64,000 bases of DNA, taken from the NCBI GenBank assembly GCA_027492205.1, contig JAOZFN010000016.1, positions 1 to 64,000 of the forward strand, written 5' to 3'. This document shows positions 58,292-64,000 of the stretch, piece after piece. Every line of letters starts with the position of its first letter. Position 1 is the first letter of the stretch. The notes under the pieces are model-generated. The model was not told the origin of the DNA. It saw only the letters and a program-made list of their open reading frames with translations, and searched no databases. This DNA is from Thermoproteota archaeon. GTDB taxonomy: Archaea > Korarchaeota > Korarchaeia > Korarchaeales > Korarchaeaceae. The position numbers were made by a program, and so were the translations under genes.

Positions 58292-58673
58292 GCCCAGGGC
58301 CTAAAGATGGGAGTTCGGAGGGGTTGGCTTCACAGGGACCCCCTCAGGGCCGAGCCCTACTCCCTCTCAGACAGCGTGCCCCCAGGGAGCATCCCATTCA
58401 GGAACTTCCTGGGGTCTTCGCGTCGAGGGACACCTCTGCGCCCGCCTGCCTGGGGGCCGTTAGAGGTTTCAACGCCTCTGCGTTCATCCCCCATCGCCAG
58501 GGTCAGGGACTTGGCCTCGTCCCAATCCGGTCAGAGCTGCCCGGTCAGCCTTGAAGCGAACCTCCCCACCTTCACATCCGCAGCAGGGACCTGAACCTTC
58601 AGGATTCCGGCGGAGAGGAGGCGCTCGATGGCGTTGAGTGGGTGCGCGACCACTAATTATCTCACCTCGCCCG
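58292..58673. other. Intergenic with a possible decayed minus-strand gene
   Basis: On the minus strand (about 58450-58660) a frame reads HPLNAIERLLSAGILKVQVP, continues to a stop, and the next frame carries on with PDWDEAKSLTLAMGDERRGV. Protein-like but frameshifted, with no recognised family. CTAATTATC at about 58652 is probably the TATA element of the SppA gene. Confidence 0.3.
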
Positions 58674-59648
58674 GTGGTCACGGTGGTTGAGTTGGGGAGC
58701 AAGAGAGGCCTGGCTATCTTCCTCATCGTGATAGCCCTGGGGGTGGCCGTAAGCTACGCCCTGCCAAGGTTCGTCCCGAGAATCTCCCTAGTGAAAAGGG
58801 TCGCCCTCCTAGAGCTGTCCGGCGTGATCACCTACAGTGACACCGCATCCCTCCTGGGAGGCGGCGAGATCACCCCAAGCTCTGTGAGAGAGATGGTTGA
58901 CGAGGTGAAGGGGGATCCATCATACGCCGCGGTCGTGCTCGTGATAAATAGCCCAGGAGGCAGCGCCGCGGCCTCTGAGGAGATCTACGGAATCCTGAGG
59001 GGGCTCTCACAGGACCTGCCGGTCGTGGCCTACATATCCGAGTACGGGGCCTCGGGCGGGTACTACGTGGCCCTGGCGGCGGACGAGATAGTGGCCTCCC
59101 CCGCCGCCCTGACAGGATCCGTGGGGGCCGCCTCGATACTGCTCAACTACGCCGGCCTGGCGGAGAAGCTCGGCGTCAAGGGTGAGACATTCAAGAGCGG
59201 GGAGTTCAAGGACGTGGGCAACCCCTGGAGGGAGATGACCGAGGAGGAGAGAGAGCTCATGCAGTCCCTCATAGACTCCTCGGCCGAGATCTTCAGGCAG
59301 AGGGTTTGGGAGGTCAGGGGGAGCAAGATCAGAGACTGGGAGGGGGTGATCACGGCCAGACCGTACACTGGAACCCAGGCGCTCGAGGTTGGGCTGGTGG
59401 ACAGGGTCGGAGCGCTCGACGACGCAATCGACCTGGCGAGGCAGATGGCGGGCCTGCCAGAGGACGCCCCGGCCGAGTGGATCAGGCCGCCTACCCCTGG
59501 GCTGCTCGACCTCCTGCTGGGCGGGGCCGGCTCGCGGACGGGAGGGGCGAGACTCAGCTACGAGCTGCTCTGGATGTGGCCGCTGCCGTCCGGGCTGGAG
59601 GGGCTGGCTGCTGGCCCGTCGCGCCTCGCGGCCCTCGTAGGCGGGTAG
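58674..59648 (+). CDS. sppA: SppA-like signal peptide peptidase (S49 serine protease)
   Basis: About 324 residues; N-terminal anchor (LAIFLIVIALGVAVSYAL) then an S49 domain. LVINSPGGSAAASEEI, nucleophile serine in YGASGGYYVALAADEI, and the general-base lysine region GVKGETFKSGEFKD are present, as in short archaeal/Bacillus SppA. It degrades released signal peptides in or near the membrane, fitting this export-rich region. Starts GTG 58674 or 58683 both fit the TATA element; the longer frame to 58638 does not. Confidence 0.88.
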   Translation: MVTVVELGSKRGLAIFLIVIALGVAVSYALPRFVPRISLVKRVALLELSGVITYSDTASLLGGGEITPSSVREMVDEVKGDPSYAAVVLVINSPGGSAAASEEIYGILRGLSQDLPVVAYISEYGASGGYYVALAADEIVASPAALTGSVGAASILLNYAGLAEKLGVKGETFKSGEFKDVGNPWREMTEEERELMQSLIDSSAEIFRQRVWEVRGSKIRDWEGVITARPYTGTQALEVGLVDRVGALDDAIDLARQMAGLPEDAPAEWIRPPTPGLLDLLLGGAGSRTGGARLSYELLWMWPLPSGLEGLAAGPSRLAALVGG

Positions 59649-59688
59649 CGGGGGCAGGGTTTAATTCTCCCCTCCCGCCCACCCGCGC

Positions 59689-60306
59689 GTGCGGCTTGAC
59701 GACCTACCGAGGGAGTTCGTAGAGGCCCTTTTCTGGGCCAGACGTCGCCTCGTGGAGGGGGCGGCGCGGGGGAGGTTCGACCCCGCCGAGCTTCTCCGGC
59801 TCGCCCCCCGGATGGCGCCCATGGTCGCGACCCACGGGCCGGCCGGTTTGAACGTCGCGCCCTTCATGGTCGGGTTCTCCGTCAGGGAGGAGCTGCTGGA
59901 CGAGACCATTTCTGAGCTGAGGAAGTTCCTCGAGACGGGAGGTGAGGCCTCAGACGCGGCCCGACTCCTGCTCAGGCTCGTCTACGACCCCGAGAGGGTG
60001 GACCCCCTCACGCTGGTGACTCACCTCATGTCCAAGGGGAGGACGTGGGAGAACGTGAGGGCGACCGGAGAGGCCTCGCTGGGCTTCCTGATCCCGCCTG
60101 ACGAGGGGGCCTACGAGGTGAAGGCGTCGGCGGAGATCCACGAGTCGGGTCCTTGGTACGAGTACGCGAACCTGCTGCACGACGTCATGCACGCAAGGCC
60201 GGGCGAGGAGAGGACCCACCCGTGGTGCCCCGCCCTCGTCTTCAGGGTGAGGGAGATCTACGACAAGGGGTACAGGGCCCTCGGCAGGAGGATATTTCCG
60301 CCCTAG
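59689..60306 (+). CDS. Hypothetical soluble protein
   Basis: Encodes 205 residues, no signal peptide, mixed alpha/beta composition with a helix-rich centre (REELLDETISELRKFLE) and conserved-looking aromatic/His segment (EYANLLHDVMHARPGEE). Not recognised. TTTAATTC about 30 nt before the GTG start gives the leaderless spacing common in this genome, which supports the gene. Confidence 0.55.
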   Translation: MRLDDLPREFVEALFWARRRLVEGAARGRFDPAELLRLAPRMAPMVATHGPAGLNVAPFMVGFSVREELLDETISELRKFLETGGEASDAARLLLRLVYDPERVDPLTLVTHLMSKGRTWENVRATGEASLGFLIPPDEGAYEVKASAEIHESGPWYEYANLLHDVMHARPGEERTHPWCPALVFRVREIYDKGYRALGRRIFPP

Positions 60307-60327
60307 AGCGAGGTGGTCGAGGCCAGG

Positions 60328-60817
60328 TCATATCTCCAGCTCAGGCTCGCGCTCAGGCCCCGGCTGCCTCCCGGCCCGCCTCCCTAGAAGAGCCCCACCA
60401 GCCACGCCGACGACGGACAGGGTGAGCCCCAGCGCCGACGCCGAGGCAAGCAGCAGCACCCTCAGGATGGGGGGGACCCGCCTGAGCCCCACGTACGCCT
60501 CCGTGAAGTTCCCCCCTCACCTCCAGCTCGTGGAACCCGGCCGGGACCTCCACGGTGACCCTCCTCCCGGAGCCGGCGGGCCTGCCGTCCAGGTAGACCT
60601 GCACCTCGCCGTCAGCCTCGATCCAGGCCATCATGCCCCGCGGGGACTCCAGGGTCAGGCCCGCCGCCCCTCCCTCCGGGTAGATCCTCTCCCCGCCCCC
60701 GTAGTGAGGCACCATCTGGGGGTAGAGGAACACGTAGTAGATGACCCCCAGCCCTCCCAGCACGAACAGCGCGCCGCCCAAGACCGCCAGGGCGGCCCTC
60801 GCTGACCTGGATGCCAT
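60328..60817 (-). CDS. Two-span membrane protein, frame broken in a G6 run
   Basis: N-terminal span (ALAVLGGALFVLGGLGVIYY), an extracellular beta domain (LTLESPRGMMAWIEADGEVQ, GRRVTVEVPAGFHELEVRG), then the frame drifts into Pro/Arg-rich sequence. Removing one G from the six at 60511-60516 continues NFTEAYVGLRRVPP and a second span (ILRVLLLASASALGLTLSVV) with a basic C-terminal tail, ending at 60328. That product is plainly more sensible. TATA-like CTTATTTTC at about 60840 fits the ATG. Function unknown; PEGA-like domain is possible. Confidence 0.6.
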
Positions 60818-60909
60818 CCCCGGGGGCAGGCGCCGGCCGAAAATAAGTGGGCCCCACCCGGCCGGATCGCAGTCGGCCCTTTATTGAAGACCCCGGGCAG
60901 AGCCGGGGG

Positions 60910-62691
60910 ATGGCCCTGACTCTCCCTGGGTACGGAGAGATCGTCACGGTGAACCTCTCGACCCGAGAGGTCTCAGTGAGTCCCACTCCAGAGTCCCTGG
61001 CCCTCAGGTACGTTGGTGGAAAGGGGATCGGACTCAGGATGCTGTACGACATGACGTCGCCGTCGACCGACCCCTTGGGACCGGAGAACCCCCTGATCCT
61101 GGCAATCGGTCCCCTGACGGGAACTGCTGTTCCATTCTCCGGAAAGGCGGCGTTATCGTTCAAGTCCCCACAGACCGGCGTGCTGGGGGAGTCGATCGTC
61201 GGGGGGACGCTGGGGGCGGCGCTCAGGTGGGTGGGCGTGACCTCCTTGGTCGTCAAGGGAGCCTCACGGGACCCGGTCTACCTTCTCCTGACGCCCGAGG
61301 GGGTCGAGGTTAGGGACGCTCGGAAGCTGTGGGGCCTCGGAATATACGAGACCACCGACCTCCTCAAGGAGGAGCACGGGAGGATCGCCAGCGTCGCCGC
61401 GATAGGGCCGGCGGGAGAGAGCCTGGTCAGCTTCGCCTGCGTGGGGAACGAGTACTGGAGGCAGGCCGGCAGGACTGGGGCGGGAGCGGTCATGGGCTCC
61501 AAGAGGCTGAAGGCCATAGTCGTGGCGCACGATGGCCCAGACTGGGACGCCCACGATCCCGACGGCTTACGCCAGCTCGCGGCCTCGATGATGCCAAGGG
61601 TGAGGGAGGGCCTGAAGTCCTACTTCGAGCGCGGGACCCCGGGCATTGTGGAGCTGGCCAACCGCATGGGTTTCTTTCCCAGCCTGTACTGGTCCCAGGG
61701 GTCCATCGAGGGGTGGGAGGGCCTCAGCTGGGACGCCCTCCGGGAGATATTCCTGGGCCCCCGGGGGTGCGCCGGGTGCCCGACGCCCTGCGGCAGGCTG
61801 GCCGAGGTCGACGGGGGCAGGCACGCCGGAGCGAGGGCGGAGGTGGAGTACGAGACCCTCTTCGCGCTGGGCGGCCTCGTCGGCGTGACGGACGTCAGGG
61901 AGGTGACCTGGCTCAACGGCCTGGCCGACGACCTCGGCCTAGACACCATATCGCTGGGAAACGTGCTGGGGTTCGCGATCGAGGCCCATCGCAGGGGAAG
62001 GCTGGACCCGGGGTTTGGGCTGGATTACGGGGACTCCGAGGCCCTCGGCAGGCTCACGGAGATGATAGCCAGGAGGGAGGGCGTGGGAGACCTGCTGGCC
62101 GGTGGAGTCAAGAGGGCGGCCGAGTCCCTCGGGCTTCAGGATCTGGCTGTCCACGTGAAGGGGCTTGAGCCCTCCGGCTACGACCCCCGGACGCTGAGGG
62201 GGATGATCGTCTCCTTCGGGGTCAGCTCCCGCGGAGCGTGCCACCTCCGCCTCATGGGCTACTACGCCGACATCAGGGGGATGGGCGGAGGTCCGGACGA
62301 GGTGACGGAGGAGAAGATGAGGGCGATAGCCGACCTGGAGGAGAGGGGGGTCTTGATGGACTCTCTCCTGCTCTGCAAGTTCTCCAGGACCGTGATGCTC
62401 TGGGGGGAGATGGGCGAGTTCTACAGGCTGGTAACGGGGGTCGACCTGGGCGAGGAGGGCCTGAGGGAGGCGGCGAGGAGGATCATAGACCTGGCGAGGT
62501 GGTACAACCTGAGGGAGGGTCTAAGAAGGGAGGACGACAGGCTGCCAAGGAGGCTGGTCGAGGAGCCCCTGCGGTGCGGGGGAGAGGAGAGGGGGATAGG
62601 TTGGGGCGATGTCGAGGGGTCCCTGGACCTCTACTACCGGATAAGGGGGTGGGACGAGGGGGGAGTCCCCTCCAGCCCGCCGGAGGGCTGA
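60910..62691 (+). CDS. Aldehyde:ferredoxin oxidoreductase family protein (copy 3)
   Basis: This copy has 593 residues. GPLTGT, ALSFKSPQTGVLG, GAVMGSKRLKA, cluster motif CAGCPTPC and final cysteine in DSLLLCKFS. More distant from copies 1 and 2 than they are from each other, and slightly shorter. CTTTATTG at 60878 lies about 30 nt before the ATG. Stands alone among surface and membrane genes, without ferredoxin or pathway partners, so its substrate is quite open. Confidence 0.92.
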   Translation: MALTLPGYGEIVTVNLSTREVSVSPTPESLALRYVGGKGIGLRMLYDMTSPSTDPLGPENPLILAIGPLTGTAVPFSGKAALSFKSPQTGVLGESIVGGTLGAALRWVGVTSLVVKGASRDPVYLLLTPEGVEVRDARKLWGLGIYETTDLLKEEHGRIASVAAIGPAGESLVSFACVGNEYWRQAGRTGAGAVMGSKRLKAIVVAHDGPDWDAHDPDGLRQLAASMMPRVREGLKSYFERGTPGIVELANRMGFFPSLYWSQGSIEGWEGLSWDALREIFLGPRGCAGCPTPCGRLAEVDGGRHAGARAEVEYETLFALGGLVGVTDVREVTWLNGLADDLGLDTISLGNVLGFAIEAHRRGRLDPGFGLDYGDSEALGRLTEMIARREGVGDLLAGGVKRAAESLGLQDLAVHVKGLEPSGYDPRTLRGMIVSFGVSSRGACHLRLMGYYADIRGMGGGPDEVTEEKMRAIADLEERGVLMDSLLLCKFSRTVMLWGEMGEFYRLVTGVDLGEEGLREAARRIIDLARWYNLREGLRREDDRLPRRLVEEPLRCGGEERGIGWGDVEGSLDLYYRIRGWDEGGVPSSPPEG

Positions 62692-62734
62692 CGTCGCCGA
62701 GGATTTAATTTCGGCGGCCAACCCTCCCGGCGGG

Positions 62735-63106
62735 GTGACCGGCGTGGGCGAGGAGGAGGAGCGCGCGGGGCTGGTGTTCGTGGCGCTCATGTTCATAGGC
62801 GCGGGGGTCGGCCTCCTGTTCGGCAGGCCTGACGTAGGAGGGGCGATAGGTATGGGTCTTGGCTTCCTAGCCATGGCCGTCCTCAGGTCGAGGTACGCGG
62901 AGGTGAGAGCCGAGGCGACCGTCGTGATAGGAAGGCGGGAGGGATCCGCCCTGCTCGCGGTCGTAGGGCTAGTCTTCATCGGCGGAGGCTTGAGCATGCT
63001 GCTCGGCCTGAAGGTGCCGTGGGAGGTGCTGGGCGGCCTGCTGGCGGTGACCGTGGGGCTGGCCTTCCTGTCGGCGGCTTTCAGGCTAGTGAGGCTCGAG
63101 AGGTGA
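62735..63106 (+). CDS. Small membrane protein, four helices
   Basis: The protein has 123 residues. Hydrophobic spans such as GLVFVALMFIGAGVGLLFG, AIGMGLGFLAMAVL, LLAVVGLVFIGGGLSMLLGL and VLGGLLAVTVGLAFL form two similar hairpins, suggesting an internal duplication. GTG start about 28 nt after TTTAATTT. Unknown function. Confidence 0.6.
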   Translation: MTGVGEEEERAGLVFVALMFIGAGVGLLFGRPDVGGAIGMGLGFLAMAVLRSRYAEVRAEATVVIGRREGSALLAVVGLVFIGGGLSMLLGLKVPWEVLGGLLAVTVGLAFLSAAFRLVRLER

Positions 63107-63138
63107 CTGAGGATCGACCGAACACCTCCCCCTCGCCC

Positions 63139-64000
63139 TCACCACAGGCTCCGCAGATGCAGTGGACAGCCTGCCTGCCCTGGTCCCAGCGGACTCCTGC
63201 GGGCGCTCCACTGTGACACTAGACCCGTGGCTCCCGGGCCCAGCGGCCTGACCGGCCTGATGAGGCAGTGCAGCCTCAGGACACAGCCGGGCTCGAGGGC
63301 GCGGACCTCCGCGACCCCTCCCGGCCCGACGAGCCTCACCCCCCGCGCTGAAGTTCAGGCGTATCTTCACGGTACCCCTCTGCCTCTGCGCGCACTTCCA
63401 TGGGGTGGACCGGTAGACGGTTCCGTTGACCTCCAAGAACGCGGACGCGTGATCCACGTACCTTACGTATCCCTGGGGCAGGTGGTGAGTGACGTTGACC
63501 CACGTGACGTTCAAGGTCCCGGAGTTCACCAGCGTCACGTTCGCCAGGGCAGGCATCCTCGGCCTCACCTCTCCAGGCAGGAAGCTCAGGGTGGCGTTGA
63601 GGTCTGCGGTCGAGAACTCGTAGGTTATGGTCTCTCCCTCGGTCACGTTGCCAGTCTCCAAGACGTAGTCGGTAACGATCCCGCCGACGGATTCCACCGC
63701 GAGGAGGGTGTAATTCCCGCTCCCTCTGGCGACGAGCTCTACCCCGTACTCTCCGTCCACCGCCCAGTCGATCATCTCGTGCGAGACGTTCCCCGCGACC
63801 TCGTAGGTGGCGTTCGGGATCTGGAGGTCCAGCTCGCCGGTCGTGTAGTTGAGGCCGACGTGCCTGTGGTGCGGATGAGTTTCCAGGCCCCGGTGGTGCG
63901 GGGCGTTATCGTACCTCAGCGGTATGTCTTCACCCCTGATCAGCGAGTAGCTGCACTTCACCACACTGCCGCCGACTAGCCTCTCATAGACGTCCAACCT
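63139..64000 (-). CDS. Partial surface glycoprotein, 5' end outside window, frame broken near the end
   Basis: Read from the right edge, the frame holds beta-rich extracellular sequence with many sequons (LNATLSFLPG, NSGTLNVTWVNVTHHLPQGY) similar in style to the giant protein at 51244-55935. At the C6/G6 run 63339-63344 the written frame turns into arginine/glycine-rich sequence, whereas removing one base continues GVRLVGPGGVAEVRALEPG and LRLHCLIRPVRPLG to a TGA at 63139. The natural C terminus is therefore probably at 63139. The start lies beyond 64000. Confidence 0.62.

Noticed and set aside
1-64000. CRISPR arrays, rRNA genes, transposase genes
   Set aside because: No regularly spaced direct repeats, no rRNA-like stretch and no recognisable transposase on either strand.

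Overview
The window reads as chromosome of a hyperthermophilic archaeon, GC-rich and heavily using AGG/AGA arginine codons. Supporting signs are a form III RuBisCO beside the archaeal bifunctional FBP aldolase/phosphatase, an archaeal triosephosphate isomerase, a fused CTP:inositol-1-phosphate cytidylyltransferase/DIPP synthase (the route to di-myo-inositol phosphate, a solute of hyperthermophiles), three tungsten-type aldehyde:ferredoxin oxidoreductases (AORs), VapBC and HEPN/MNT pairs, and many genes with a T/A-rich TATA element about 25-35 nt before the start codon and no room for a leader. I cannot place the lineage; Thermoproteota or Korarchaeota-like would fit. No rRNA, tRNA, CRISPR array or complete insertion sequence was seen.

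Region 1 (0.8-21.5 kb) is a catabolic island: class I aldolase, dihydropyrimidine-dehydrogenase-like PreA, AOR plus polyferredoxin, M20 hydrolase, two deaminase-type amidohydrolases, a hydantoinase-like enzyme, a second AOR, an ECF transporter (S, fused A-A, T), an FGGY sugar kinase, an alcohol dehydrogenase, a creatininase-family enzyme, and a homologue of monomethylamine methyltransferase MtmB that has leucine where the family carries pyrrolysine. A consistent reading is ferredoxin-linked breakdown of pyrimidines, hydantoins or N-methylated compounds. Remnants of a second creatininase and of a corrinoid protein lie inside it.

Region 2 (21.7-41.4 kb) holds central carbon genes (FBP aldolase/phosphatase, RuBisCO, TIM, a GlcD/GlcF-like pair), two VapBC pairs with inverted repeats at the promoter, an RHH protein next to a retropepsin-like protease, a diverged maltokinase-like protein, an exported deacetylase, an MFS transporter fused to a DUF47/PhoU-like domain, and the DIPP synthase fusion with an extra membrane domain.

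Region 3 (42-51 kb) has a CLC channel with CBS domains, and two tandem copies of a PhzF-EamA unit in which each copy kept a different gene, separated by an MNT/HEPN pair. Sir2, an exported alpha/beta-hydrolase/deacetylase fusion and a graveyard of gene fragments follow. Region 4 (51-64 kb) is a cell-surface region: a giant cysteine-rich DUF11 protein, another secreted protein, an SppA protease, small membrane proteins, a third AOR and a partial surface protein at the right edge.

At least four genes for exported or membrane proteins are broken by a single-base change in a G/C run, each with a sensible continuation in the neighbouring frame. Cytosolic genes here are almost free of this. It is either consensus error or a real biological feature, and it affects how those genes should be read.
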